A stretch of DNA of 64,000 nt from Theobroma cacao. Its lineage: Eukaryota; Streptophyta; Magnoliopsida; Malvales; Malvaceae. The position numbers were made by a program, and so were the translations under genes. Location: contig NC_030851.1 of NCBI RefSeq assembly GCF_000208745.1, positions 16,852,688-16,916,687 on the forward strand, written 5' to 3'. The notes under the pieces were generated by a model, which was given only the letters and a program-made list of their open reading frames with translations, was not told the origin of the DNA and searched no databases. How positions within the stretch are numbered: position 1 is the stretch's first letter; the number at the start of each line of letters is the position of its first letter. Below, in pieces: positions 11,791 to 24,615 of this stretch.

Positions 11791-12420
11791 TTGTCGTATT
11801 TGACTTGCTTGCGTAATAGTGAAGCTTTCATTCTTCAAATGGTTCGTTATGTATGGGTTCATGATTTTCAAATGATTAATCATTTAAGGGCTTGATAAGG
11901 GGTTTTTAATATGAATGGAACTAAATTGCATTGTTTTGAAACAAGTGCATCATGATTTTAAATTCTCCCTCGTTGTTGCTTGTTCCCTTCTTTGTTCACT
12001 CACTGGGCTTATACTCACCGATTTCAACTTCATGTTTTCAGATCACGAGGCAGCCGGTACCTAGGGCGAGGTGTCCTCGTAGAATTGTATCCATCTTTTG
12101 GTAGGTGTCTCGGCATTCAGTAGTTGTACATTCGTCTGAGTCCCTTCGCTGGAAGTCGAGTATTCTTTTGTTGTGTATAGACAAACCTAATGTAAATTAT
12201 TAAGATACATGTTGTAGATAATGTATATACACTTGTTTGGTATGCCAATATGAGATGGCAACGTTTAATATTATTATGATTCTAAGTTATGAAATATGAT
12301 TTAGCAGTTTATAATGGAACGATGAACAGGTCAGATTTATAGGCTTGCTTGGGCTTATTGGACTACATCCATTGGGCCCATGCGCCCGTCATGGCCCAGA
12401 ATTTGGGTCGTGACAATTGG

Positions 12421-15400
12421 TCTCACATAGCATGACCTAACTTCTTCACCTTGCAAGGCTCGTAAACAAACTTAACTTTAAGGTGTTCATCTGAAATAGA
12501 AATGCCCATCAAATAATTATAAAAAATCAATCTTTCTTGGATAATAATAGATATTTCTTTCATCAGTTTTATAATTTCCTAAATCCACCAAGTGTACTAG
12601 CAATATACTATATTTCTTTAATCATTAAAGTGTGCTTACAATTGCAGGCTCATGAACAAGACTCCACCAAAACATCTTTTAACATCAATACAATTATTGA
12701 ATTTCAAACTTCACACCTTAGAATGGTATAACCACAAATTAGCCTTTAAAATTAGGAAGCAACTTAACCATACAATAAGGTCCCAACCATACATATATGA
12801 TACATACATAAATATATGTATTTTTTTTAATAATATCATCATCAGTATTCATTGTCGTTTACCACTTAAGTAAGCTCATGATAGTGCAAGTATCAACTTT
12901 GTAAGCTTTATACACTCATGACATCAATCTTTAGTTGGCTATGATTTCTTACTCATTATACCACAACTTTATAATTGAACTTAATCGAATCATGCTTTAC
13001 GCACACCTCGATATCTTATTCGATGTAACCTCAAAGTATTGAAATAGTCTTTATCCTCGATCATGCACATTTGGAGTATTTCAAGGTAATTGCACAAGGT
13101 ATGTGAAATCATGCATTTACTAATCGTTTAGAAGCAATCCAAAAGTAATTAAATCTCACTGGGAACTTAGCTTGGAGTACCACAATAACGCTAGGGGAAA
13201 GGCACTTTAAAACTTACCTTTTTTGCAAAGTGTACTATAGGAATAGACTTTTAAGGGGAAGGATCGATCCTTCCATACAGAACCGATTCTGGTGGAAGAC
13301 AATCTTTCAAAGATCTACCCTCGAGAATAAGAAGGTCAATCCACTAGTTTTAGAATGCTTTGGACTTGGAGAATTGTCACACTTCTATATTCAATCCTTT
13401 TATAACACATCCAAGATTAAACCATCAACCCTTTGACCCAGTTCGAATGTAATAAATCTTTTCATTACCAAGATCTCATAAATCCACCATCAACAAGAAG
13501 ATCAACATCCTTAATTACCTCAAGACACCATATGCCCATTCATAGGTTGACTCCGTAAGTACCGTACCTTGCAATTTCACAATTAATCCTCCACTAACCA
13601 AGTTTTCACGATGTAATCATGATTACTTCCACATTCATGGGCTGGATATCTTGTAAAGGTTTACTCCTTAGAAAGTGTTGTAACCACCTAACTCCCAAAA
13701 ATTTCTCGACGTTACTATATCTTATCGATTCCAATTGTTCGAACCCTTCTATCTGAAGCAAATTTATGGCCATAAATCAATAGCACCATCTATTATTGTA
13801 AATTTCTTGAATTCTCCTAGACTTGACTCCATACTTGAGGTCTTTGAATATATCATACCACCATTCAATCATTGGGTCTCACCACCATGAAAATCATTCC
13901 TTGTAATTTAACATAGCAAGGTCATTCCTCGCAAGAACACAATTATGTACTTTAGTCTACTTGTTCCAAATCAACCTTCTCAATGAAAATCCTTGGTTGA
14001 CTATATCCTCTAATAGAATTCCATTGAGGACTTAAACAATCAAAGGCTTATCTTCAAACTCATAACTTTAACAATTCAATGCATGCTCAATAGCATTTCA
14101 GCTCATTGGTCCCAATGGACATTATTCTCAAATCTCCCAAGGTGCCTTTGTACTTAATCCGAACCATACTGAACTACCTTAGTATATTTGCATCGATTAC
14201 CCTTAAGCTTCTTATGCTTCTCATAACAACATCCATATTTCCCCCATCATTCATGTTATTGACCTTATTAGTGTATATGTTGCTTTTTGACCTTTCACAA
14301 TATATTCCACATATATGCCAAGGCATTCTCAATCTCATACCAAGCTTATAGTCATGTAACCACCAATTAGTCTAAATCCCTCTAGGGGATATCTTCTTCC
14401 ATATGATGCATGTGAATCACGAAATGTACAACTTCAAGAACATGCCTACATATTGATAAGCTTCATATATTTCGTGATCATGAAAACCACAATTTGCAAA
14501 ACTTGCTTTCTAGCTCAAGTACACAATCAGAGCATTAATTCTGACATATCTATTCCACATTTTGTGGTATGCCAAGATCATCATTGGGGCATATTTCATT
14601 ACTAGCAGTTATATACCTTTATCATAACATTTAGTGCAAATTTGGTTAACCAATGGTCTCCAAATAACTATTAGGTACATAAATATCAAAGTGTACATCA
14701 CTCAACGTTGAGATCTTAACGTTACTCATCAATCTTTAACAATTTACATTTGTAAGGTGGACAATTCACTTACTTATTGCATCTCGCCTTTATGGTCATA
14801 AAATCAAAATTTCCTAAACTTAAGATGCAAAAGCTTTCTCTTAGAGTTTATCCAAAAATCAACATTTTCTAACTCCCTTGCCTTTAGAGAAATCACATTT
14901 AGGACTCATCATTTATATCATAGGTTGCATAATAAACCAAATAAATTTTTTATTTTGATCTTTAAAGCAATTTGTATATCAAGCTAAAATATAAAACTCC
15001 CTATGGCGTTTAGACTAAAATCAACATTTCTAAGTCATTTGATTTTTAGGATACCAAATTCATAACTAGTCCTTTAATTCATTGGCTTCATGCTAAGCAT
15101 AGCAAAATTTAAGCTCATCCTTAGAGCTAATTTGTCTACTAGCCTTTTACATCATGACCAAACATCAATTATGATAGTCGTTGATGTTCTCCTTTGGCTA
15201 ATTCGTGTACTTATAACTATAAACCATAATGAGTCAAATCAAATCTTGGGAATTCACAGCCACCTAATTGAAATCAAAACTAGCTCCATCTAAGCTGCTA
15301 TACACATATTCAACATATATATGTGTATAAAATATTTCGAAAGCCCAACACCATTTATATATGTGCATGGCAAGCTCAATAATCTATCACCATGCAGAAA

Positions 15401-16044
15401 CAATAACTAGCTAACTTGTACAAAGCTGAACAACAATGTCGATTGATCATAGTCTCACATACTAAAAATGGCCAAGCACAATTATCATAGTGCACTTACC
15501 TCCGAACACATGAATATTGGTTTACACCTCCTTTACTACCTAGATTTATAAGCCTCAAGTGAATCACAACAATTACTATTCATTCTAGTAAAGAGGTGCT
15601 CCTTATTGCCAATATTGTATGTGCTCCTTTATATAGACCTTAATAACGGTCCAGTGTAATTTAATTTCTTCCCATTTATGGTCATGGGTAAAAGTTATAG
15701 CTTCACTAGATGAATAAGCTATTAAGGACTTATTAGTCCTACTCCACCTTCCACTATCCTTAATCGGAGGGAATATATCATTACAGTAACCTTTCATTAT
15801 GAGCATTTTGCTTTATGATCTTTCCAACAACAGCTCGTGTCTCGGGTGGCATCTCAAACCTGGACAACGGCGCTACTTATCACCTTTATATGACGTTAGT
15901 AAAAGGTAGGTTACTAGGAATGGGAGTTTATATAGCCTCCTATCTATGACATGTGCTGCAGTCACAAATCATAAACAAGACTCTACACTGACTTTGACAA
16001 CTCCACTGATTAACACAAAAGTTCTTAGGACTCGATTAAACATA
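12421..16044 (-). other. Non-coding interior of the LARD-like element
   Basis: About 3.6 kb of AT-rich sequence lies between the nested L1 LTR and the primer-binding site. In minus-strand frames I see only short ORFs. A short frame starting MPPETR near 15855 lies where gag would begin, but it stops after about 23 codons and nothing downstream resembles gag or pol. Whether this interior decayed or was never coding cannot be decided from one copy. Confidence 0.6.
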
Positions 16045-16057
16045 GGCTCTGATACCA
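16045..16057 (-). other. Primer-binding site, initiator tRNA-Met
   Basis: On the minus strand this reads TGGTATCAGAGCC, a 13-base match to the complement of the 3' end of plant initiator tRNA-Met including CCA. It lies four bases inside the 5' LTR boundary at 16062. Confidence 0.92.
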
Positions 16058-16061
16058 ACTT

Positions 16062-17623
16062 TGTCACAGCTCAAATTCTAGGCCATGATCGGCTCATGGG
16101 CCCAATAAGCATAGCCCACTAGGCCCAAGCAAGCCTTTCTATAAAAACCTATTCGTTAATCCATTTGTCCACCATTATCTCTAAGGTTCGCAATTCATAA
16201 TTTTCAATAATTATTTCTTCAAGAATAATTAATGGCAGCCAAGCATATACCATTCTCAAATAGGGTTATCATTTACCAACCCCAGACAACACTATTAATC
16301 AAACCAAACATACAAGGTTTACAACAAATCTCACAGTTTTCATTTAAACATTCCTATATATATATATATACACACAACAAACCCTTTACTATCAGCGGAG
16401 TGACTCAGGGCGTGGGTACTATCATTGAGTGTCATGGTAAACCTATCTAAAGATGAATACGAAAAAGCACCCCGACCTAGGATACAAATACCTCCGAACC
16501 TAAAAACTAAAACATGAACTTGAAAAGAATGAGGAGAAACCCAGTGAGTGAACATAGGAATGGAACAAGCAAACGATACGGAAGGTTTTAGGAAACGCGA
16601 TGCACTTATGTTAAAAATAATGTAATTTATTCTTTGAAAACCAAACTCGATGCCATCATCTAGTCACACTAGTAAAAACAATCTCAACCCATCAAAACAG
16701 CCCCTAATTCCTATTTCAAATATGAATTTACTTGTAAATTAACAAAGCCAACATTCTAATCACTAGCTAGTCATTTATTTTCACCACTTTAGTCACACTA
16801 GTAATAAATACTCATTTTTTCACCACAATATAATCCATCAATAGTAAAACAGCCCACAAATCTAATTATTAACCATCATTAATAAACTTAAAAATTAACC
16901 CTAACCCAGTACTCATCTTGGTGGACTTGTAGTTGAATTTTCTAGGTGAGGATTAAAAAGGGAAAAATTCCTTTAAGAGTTTTTAAGCTATTTTGAAGAG
17001 TTTTTCTCTCTAAAAAAGTTCAACTAGTGAGAGAAAGTGCAAAGGAAAAACTTTTTAAGGGTTTTTGAGGTAAAAAAGTGAAAGAGCACAAAAAACTCTA
17101 TGAAAAAGTGTATAAAAACATGAAATTTGGAGTTAAAATGAGAAAGTTATGGAGGTTTCAAAGATGGCCTCCATGAAAGATGGAAAGTTTGAAACGGGGA
17201 GGAGAAATGGGAGGAAGAAGGAGAAGGTGTTGGAAATTGAGATATTTATACCTAGGATTGACAAAAGTTCAATTATTTATGAAAATGCCATTAACAAGTT
17301 TACTTTGTCTTCTTTTTCTTCTTTTGCATTTCTTTTGTGCAATCTTTCTACTCTTTTGACATTAAGAAAAGGTCCACAATAGATTAAAGGTACTCGAGTT
17401 TATTAAAACTTAAAAATTTAGAATCGAGATGTAAAATTATCATTTTACCCCTTAGGTGAAAATCACTCTCTTCTTCTTTTTTTTAATTTATATAAATATA
17501 ATTTATTGAATCTGGGATATAAAATATTTGCTAAGACTCACCAAGAAGAAAATGAAACTACCCTTGGTCCACGTCACCACAATTACACTACTTTATGTGT
17601 ATATTAAAATTTGGGGTATCACA
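16062..17623 (-). repeat. 5' LTR (L1b) with an internal deletion
   Basis: It starts TGTCACAGC and ends GGGGTATCACA on the plus strand, closely similar to the two ends of the 3' LTR at 721-6026. It is only 1562 bp. The part equivalent to about 1320-2560 of the other LTR is missing, including the minisatellite, and the join is near 16655-16690. A TA-dinucleotide run is at 16353-16370. Confidence 0.85.
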
Positions 17624-18540
17624 CTTGCCATTAAAACCTCTGAAAAAAGGTCCCTCAAATAGGCTCCAAGTAACCTAAATTTCAAAATCCCGTCAAATTT
17701 TTATTTTTGGAAAATCATCTAGCGCCGCGACCATGATTTCTTGGTGTTGCAGCGCTCTAGCCTCGAAAGTATGTATGGTGCACTTTTTTTTCCCAGTGTT
17801 GCAGCCTTGTTTTCGTCAGCGCTGTAGCCTTGCCTTCCTTGACACTGCAGCCTTGAGTAATTCAAGGCTACAACCTTCCTCCACCTACTGCCTTATGTAG
17901 AACTGAACTACAACAGTTAAGCATCTTTCAACTCAAATTTCACCTAGATATGATTTGAACTAGGCTAAGTGGTAAACATTAAAGTTTTATCCCTGTCTCT
18001 TAACTTTCAAATGGATCAAGAATCAAGTCAATTGCACTTCTGGAGTGAAAGATATGCTTCCCATACCACATCATGTTCAGTCCATAGATACTACTATAGT
18101 TCTCCAAATTAGACAAATATTTTTTACCATGATTCAATCATAACAAGCAAAAGTAGTAAACATAAAAGTTGTATCCTATCTCTCAGCATTCTAGTGGTTC
18201 TAGAATCATCTCATTTGGAGTTTTGTATACAAAGATAAGGTCAAAATACCAAAACATATACAAATGAAACCATCACCATACTTGCACGAATTTTCGTCGA
18301 ATGAGCCTTTTTCATCGAATTTCCTACAAAAGCAATAAAAGAAATTAGCAATAACTACTTTTAAAGTAATTTAAAACAAAATAACTTAAAATTAAACTAA
18401 AACAATTTAAATTAACTACTCAACATGTATAAACTAGAAAAATACCTAAAATACTAAAATCTGAACCTAAAATCTCAAAGATTTAGCTACTAAAGCCCCC
18501 AAAATGAGTCAAAATAACTCTATACAATAGAGTTAGCACA
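17624..18540 (-). repeat. Athila-type LTR, 5' part only, truncated by the LARD-like element
   Basis: Reading minus, it starts near 18540 with an AACTCTATTGTATAGAGTTA hairpin, then TTTTGACTCATTTTGGGGGC. It proceeds collinearly with the plus-strand LTRs at 25506 and 27143 up to the TATTT..GGGACC block near 17650. It ends abruptly at the LARD-like 5' LTR. Confidence 0.75.
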
Positions 18541-20283
18541 GGCACAACCTCTATAACATGTGTTTTAATAGGATCAAGCATAACCTTGACAACATGCCTT
18601 TTAACAGGATCTATTGTTAGTTTAATATGCACAAGTGCATGTGGCCATACAAGTAATATAAAGATATGTTGAGTAGCATTTTCCATAGAGATTTGCACCT
18701 ATTCCTACCAAGTATTAAATTTATATCAACCTTTATCCTATCCAAGCACTCAATTTTGAATGATTAATTAAGCAAAAAAATTATTATTTAAAATAAAGAA
18801 GAATAAAATTTCACTAAGAAAAATATTAATTCAAAACCTAGGTTTATGGTGTCTCTCAATATTTCATCTGAATTTAATCATTCTCCTTAACTTAGATTAA
18901 TGAGACACATGGTTAACCTAGAATCCATATTATGTACAAGTCTCTGTCAAGATCTTGCACACATACCTTTTCAAAGTTAACTCCATATTCTATGTAAATT
19001 AATTAGAAAATGTTCATAATGTCTATGTTCTAATATGGCTACCTAAGGCATTTAGGTATATGTCTATTCTAAATACAAAACTATTACCTAACTCTGAAGT
19101 GAATCAAACATAAGCTATTCAAAAAATTAATTTATTCTAAACTCCCTCCGTCGAGTTACATTTAAAGACCCACTACATTTCAATTAGTGATAAAGCAGTG
19201 AAAAGCAATAAGCACATAATTGAATAAACCATGCATCATCCATTAATATTATGCAAAGAGAAATCATACATTCAAACTACATACTAAAATAAACCATAAT
19301 CCTAGAAAACAAATTTAGTTCATCATTTTTTTTACAACAGACATAACAATATCAAAAGAAAAGATAATTTCTACAGTAAAAGAATAAGAAAGAAATTAAA
19401 ACTAAAAAGAATATCGAAGCCTCTTTTAATTCTCGATCTTTAGTTGCCTTCGATTTCTCCTTATTTCTCTTGCTAAAAAGGTTTTTCTTTTCTCTCAAAA
19501 ACTGCCATTTATTCACTCTCTCCCTTCCTCTTTCAGTTGCTAAAAATGAAATATTTATAGCCTTCAAAAAAACCTAAAAACTCAAATCCCAATTGGCTTA
19601 ACTTACTTATTCCACGTCAGAGAGCCGTGGCTTTGCTCCATGAACATCGCGATGCTCAAGCCTTGTATTTTTTCATTGTCTTTCAACCAGTACCATGACC
19701 CTCATCCTTGGCCGTTGAGACACAGAGCTCTTGGGCTTTTGTATGGGAGTAGTGATGCTCTCTTAGGCACTATGGCCCTAAGTGTTCCTTGGCTGCAGCG
19801 CTGCTCCTTATAGATCCTTGATGTAGAAACTACTTCAGTAACTCACCTTGCCATGTAATTTTCTCCTACCTCAAGGCTGATATAGGCTGAATCATGAAAG
19901 TTGTAAGTTTGCCTCTTAACATTCCTATGGTCCAAGAATCACATTGATTTAATCTCTGTAGCTCGAGTTATGTCCGAATTACTACAAGATGTTAAGTGAA
20001 AATCTACACTTAGTCTTCATTGCATAATTCAACACCATTTAGCTTTATGCAATTTTATGCAATTGAACACCTACCAAAACCAAGACTAAATCAGTTTTGG
20101 CTTAAAATAAGACTTTCAACATTAAAAATGAATTAAAATTATGTAAATTTAACTACATTGACATATCTTAAACTAAATAACAAAATCCATAAAAAAATAA
20201 CTCAATCTAACTAAAATTCATAAGGACTTAGCTAATTTGGCATCCAAAATGTGATTAAATAACTCTATATCATAGAGATATCA
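18541..20283 (-). repeat. Athila-type LTR (divergent) with a short spacer at its 3' side
   Basis: On the minus strand the LTR starts TGATATCTCTATGATATAGAG at 20283, directly after a purine tract AAGTTTGGAGGTG. Its 3' end, near 18610-18650, resembles the GTGCACTTG..GACAACA ends of the plus-strand copies. About 70 bp (18541-18610) with two imperfect 35-bp repeats (GATCCTRTTAAAA core) separate it from the next LTR piece. The central part is diverged, so internal boundaries are approximate. Confidence 0.65.
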
Positions 20284-21588
20284 CACCTCCAAACTTAATA
20301 TTTTGCTAGCCTTCAAGCAAAAACTAAATTGAAATAAGTAGTTGAAAACATCAACTATGAAAGTGCACCAATTCATTGATCACCTTTAATTTCCTTATAA
20401 ATTACCTTGTCTTCCAAACTTAAAACAAAACATGGATATTATCTAAGTTCATATTTCATCCAAATGCATGCTCATTTTTCAAATGGATTTCCATGTGTGT
20501 GCGAAGTTTCTTACAATGAACATTATGTACTTTGGAAAGTTTATATTCATGCAAACCTCAACGAGCTTAGAATTTCATATGTTTGTTTTTCACCTCCCTC
20601 TCCACTAATGTAGGCCATCACTTAGCTATGGATCCTTAAGACTTTGTTCAGCTTATAATGTTCGGCTAGGGTTAAGGTATGATATAGGATATATTAAGGC
20701 TCAAATCACCCTAAGCATATAATTATTCTAGGATCTATCTAGCCTTATCTTCCTTCACCAAGTACACCTGTTTCTTTCTTTTCACTTTTCATTCATCAAT
20801 CATTTTTTTATTCACAATTCAACACTCCCCCAAAATTGTTTCTTTCAATGATAGTAGAATGAATGCTTCACATCGAATTTAGAATCTTTCTCACTCATAC
20901 TTTCTACCTTTTCAACATTTAGCCCATGTATAATTCTTAAAACAATGTACATGCTTAGAAGTGGGGTTAGTAGAATTGGAAAATTATTTACAAGCTCAAC
21001 TAGTTTATTTATGGTTGACAAAGAAAATGATAAATCTAGGCTTAAAGGGGTATATTAAGGATAAAATTTGAATGGGTTAGCTAGAAAGGCTCAATCGATC
21101 CAAAGATGGCTTAAGTCATTTCCTAACTAAGCATAACCTAGAATTTCACCTCAAGGGAGGATCAAACAAATTATAAAATTCTAAATATAGTTTAAAGATT
21201 CACACTCACATGACCATTCTCTAAATGTGCATAATAAAATAATGTAAGAAACACGGTGCTCAAATATGAAAATCACATTATAAAATAATGTTCTGCATAA
21301 GAATTCCACATAATACTACAACAATATTCATGCTTGCTAAGAGTGGAAAGAATAACAAGGAAACTAGTTTTCATCACTGGATAGATAAATCAATTTTTTG
21401 TTGGTGCACAAACTCTAGCTTAATATTTCAACACATGCCTAACTAAACATGCAAACTAACTAGCTTAAGAATATAAATGCGATATACTTAAGAAAAGGCA
21501 TTAAAATTTCCCCTAAACTTAAAGTGAACATTGTCCTCAGTGTTTTTGAAAGCAAGAAAGAGAATACTCCCCCATGTTTGTAGACGAC
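20284..21588 (-). other. Athila 3' untranslated interior with PPT
   Basis: Non-coding, between the ORF3 relic and the LTR. The purine tract AAGTTTGGAGGTG next to the LTR (20284-20300 on the minus strand) is the expected PPT. The equivalent interval on the plus-strand element is 31519-33069. Shared blocks include the TAAAGTTTGGGG-type stretch and the ACCTCAAGGG.. / GGTGAAATCCTAG region. No gene is seen. Confidence 0.65.
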
Positions 21589-22180
21589 ATCACACATCAT
21601 CCTCCTCATCATCATCATCACTGTCATTTAGGTTCGGGTCAGCGAGCAACGTTAAAAAGGTAGCCATGTCCATGCTAACATGCGCGACATATGCTCTCAT
21701 TATCTCTTCTATGGCTTTTAAAGATGTCAAAACACCTTTATGCAATTTCCACTCTATGCCCAAGAAGCTAATTGATCCTAGACCCTCATCAAGATCGACT
21801 TCGCCATTCACAATTTGGCCATACTCATTGTTCTCAATGTCAAGTGTATTGTAAAATTGATTAATAGTGTGAGCATCGAAAGATACCTAACATTCTTGAA
21901 TGAATGTTGGCCTATCTACATGCTTAGCATAGTTGGCGTAAAATTCCTAGATAATTGGCATTACTGCTGCCTCTGGCTAGGCGTAGAATTTCTCCCACTG
22001 TCGTGCAGTGATAATGTTATATATGATGGGATAAAGTCCTCTCTGAACATCAATGGTATGCTCTAGTATTGGGAATTTTTACAGTAGGGACTGGGTGTGG
22101 CACTTCTCAGCTTTAGCCATAACAAATTTACTGCGATCAAAACTGTTGCTACTTCCACTAGCACGTGCCCTTTTCTTTAG
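21589..22180 (-). pseudogene. Athila ORF3 relic (plant 'putative transposon protein' type)
   Basis: The minus strand begins with a Lys/Arg-rich KKRARASGSS segment near 22180. It then has REFYANYA-like and VSFDAHTINQFYNTLD segments, and ends with an acidic tail NDSDDDDEEDDV near 21590. The order matches the plus-strand relic at 30478-31518, which starts MAPKRAKPSSS and ends in MDMNNFPTLP...EEDDEEE. The segment between the Asn-Gln-Phe motif and the tail is shortened relative to that copy, and stops interrupt the frame. The domain type follows established families of plant gypsy and copia third ORFs. Its function is unknown. Confidence 0.7.
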
Positions 22181-23190
22181 TGTTAATTATCTAAACACAA
22201 CCAATCAGCAAGTAACTTTCGACCACAAGTAGTTAGTGTAACATAAGAATTAAAAACTAACAAGCATAAATGTTCAAGACAAACTACTTAATAGCACAAC
22301 AATTTGAAAAGCACTAAACTTATCATAATATTTCAATTCATTCTAAATGCAAAATTTTAGTACTATTCACAAACCCATTTTATGAAAATTCACATTTAAG
22401 CACAAAACTCAAAAATTAATAAAACCCATACACTACATTATCAAATCCAGCATATGCCCATCAATTCTAAGTAAAAACCCATATTCAAAACACTAATCCA
22501 TCCAAAATAATAATTAAACAAATAAAATGGATTACTTACCAAAAGTTCCTACACATAAATGCATCTAATGAAGTAAAAATGCACTAAAATCCTCTAACCA
22601 AAGGTTTGATGGAAGAAAATTAGTGTTTCAAAGTGCTTTTGTAGTGGGTAAGTGTAAAAATGGTGAAATTTTTCAAGTGGGGTTTAGAAAGGGAAGAAGC
22701 AGCTGCTAAAGGTGTAAAAGTTTAGATAGAGGAAGTATATATATGCCTTGGGCCCAACACAGCGCCTTGGCTATAGTCTTGGAGCTCCACAACATCACTC
22801 GAGGCCTTGGGCACTCATGTGTGTAGGGCTGGGCATTGGAGCTCTCCTCTATCAATGCCGCAACGCGGAGGCCTCGGGTTCCACTATGGAATCAGTGGCA
22901 TCAATTAGCACTACGACCTCCCATGCAGCACTGGATCTTACTTTTTTTAATATTATTTACCTATAAAAAAATAAAAGCAAGTAATTAGCAAGATGGAAAA
23001 TAAAATTAAAAATGAAAATAACATTTACAAAAATAATAATAATAATAATTAATGAATAAACAAAAATTGTTTAAGTAAAGAAAACTTAAGTTGCCTCCCA
23101 TGCAATGCTTTCTTTAACGTCTTTAGCTAGACTCTTGTTTCAACTCAATTTTAGTCAAAAAGACTAATGAAAAAGTGTTAACAATCTATG
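22181..23190 (-). other. Athila region between pol and ORF3
   Basis: AT-rich and non-coding. A GC-richer patch at 22745-22940 gives short open frames on the plus strand but no recognisable protein. (AAT)n is at 23033-23050. In the plus element the same place (29668-30477) is also non-coding and ends in a TTGCAG just before ORF3, consistent with the spliced third ORF described for Athila elements. Confidence 0.5.
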
Positions 23191-24603
23191 TTACCCCTCA
23201 ATAGTGCTTTAGCCAATGCCCATTCACCTTAAAACATTGCATTTGTTATGCCATCCACTAATTCCATGGCACCATATGGAAACACTCTTGAGATAAAAAA
23301 CAATCCTAACCACATTAACTTCAACTTTCCAAGAAACAACTTCAAACGAGAATTGAACAACAATAATTGTTGACCTAGCTCAAAATGTTGTTCAACAATC
23401 TTCTTGTCATGCTATCTGTTCATATTCTCTTTGTAAATTCTGACATTTTCATAGGCATTTAATCGTATCTCATTCATCTTGTTTAATTGAAGCGATCGAT
23501 TTTCACTTGTAACTTTTAGATCGAATTTAACTTTTTCATAGCCTAAAATACCTTATGTTCTAATTCCACTAGCAAGTGACATGCTTTTCCATAAACCAAA
23601 CGGTAAAGGGACATAATATTGGGGGTTTTGTATACTTCTTATAGGCCCATAATGCATCAACAAGTCTTTTGGCCTAGTCTTTCCTCAATAGAGATACGAC
23701 CTTTTCTAAGATTCGCTTGATTTCCTAGTTAAATACCTCAGCTTGTCCACTTGTTTGGGGATGATATGTTGTCGTCACCTTGTGAGTCACTCAATACATT
23801 GCAAGCAAAGTAATGAAGAATTTACTGCAAAAACAGTTGCCTTCATCCCTTATTATCACTTTTGGTGTGTCAAATCTTGTGAAAATGTTCTTCCTTAGAA
23901 ATTGCAATATAACCTTTGCATCATTTGTAGGTAGTGTTGAAGCTACTACCTACTTTGATACATAGTCATAGCTACCAAAATGTAACGATTATTGAATGAT
24001 GAGATGAAGAGTCTTATAAAATCAATTCCCTAAATGTCGAATATCTCTACATCCAAGATGTTGTTTAACAACATCTCATTTTGTCTTGAGATATTCCCCA
24101 CACGTTGACATTTGTCACAATGCAAGACAAAATTATTAGCATCCTTAAAAGGTGTGGGCCAAAACAAACCTGATTGTAAGATGTTTGCCACTGTATGCTC
24201 CTCTCTAAAATGACCTCAATATTTCAATGAATGGCAATGCTTCAAAACACTTTCAACCTCCTCCTCTATAATGCACCTCCTCAAAAATCTATCTACACAT
24301 TGTTTAAACAAATACAACTCATCCCATACAAAAGATCTAACAACATGAAGAAACTTCTTCCTTTGATGAAAATTTAAGTTAGGAGGAAAAAGTTTACTTA
24401 CAATGTAGTTGATGTAATCAGCATACCAAGGTACCCTCTTTTCATCAACACATAATAATTGCTCATCAGGAAAATTTTCATTAATCAAAGTTAAGTTATT
24501 ACCTTGACTAGCATTGTCCAACCTTGACAGATGATTTGCTACTTGATTCTCTATGCCTTTTTTATCTTTAATTTCTTGGTTGAATTTTTGCAACAGCAAT
24601 ATC
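23191..24603 (-). pseudogene. Athila pol relic: RNase H end and integrase
   Basis: The minus strand opens with LLQKFNQEIKDKKG and ENQVANHLSRLDN, the typical end of Athila RNase H. This is followed by about 90 residues up to RCIIEEEVESVLKHCHS and then an HHCC-like finger (HxxxxxHC..CDKCQRVGNIS) near 24060-24240. Further downstream are IDF..NN and AxTKxQD-like traces of the catalytic core with many stops. The end near 23195 has RVFPYGAMELVDG, matching KVFPHEAVEVVDE in the plus copy. Everything upstream of RNase H is missing, because the plus-strand LTR piece begins at 24616. It is non-functional. Confidence 0.8.
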
Positions 24604-24615
24604 CATCTTATTAAC

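Larger units (their letters stand above)
6346..12415 (+). mobile_element. L1 solo LTR carrying a nested L2 element
   Basis: It starts TGTGAGACCCC and ends GGGTCGTGACA. The duplication ATTGG flanks it at 6341-6345 and 12416-12420. Net length is about 2.6 kb after removing 6761-10219. A TATA-like TATAAATA lies just left of the nested insertion near 6735-6742, about 390 bp into the LTR. Downstream are a minisatellite (11031-11160) and a palindrome cluster (11390-11785). No internal retrotransposon region is attached. Confidence 0.9.
721..17623 (-). mobile_element. Non-autonomous (LARD-like) Ty3/gypsy element with L1b LTRs
   Basis: Two LTRs in the same minus orientation bound the element: 3' LTR 721-6026 and 5' LTR 16062-17623. 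Both run from TGTGATACCCC to GTGACA when read on the minus strand. Next to the 5' LTR is a 13-base primer-binding site complementary to the 3' end of initiator tRNA-Met. Next to the 3' LTR is a purine-rich tract preceded by ATTCGAGGACGAAT, a sequence common at the end of gypsy (Tekay/Del type) pol genes. The interior is about 4 kb after removing the nested L1 LTR. It shows no gag, protease, RT, RNase H or integrase motif in any frame I read, so I call it non-autonomous. The flanks 716-720 (AGTCA) and 17624-17628 (CTTGC) do not match, so no target duplication survives. Confidence 0.75.

Noticed and set aside
14106..14351. 81-residue hydrophobic ORF in the LARD-like interior
   Set aside because: AT-rich random frame; no family resemblance and no supporting context.
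22748..22966. 72-residue plus-strand ORF in a GC-richer patch
   Set aside because: Lies in the non-coding pol-ORF3 spacer of a minus-strand Athila element; no domain seen.
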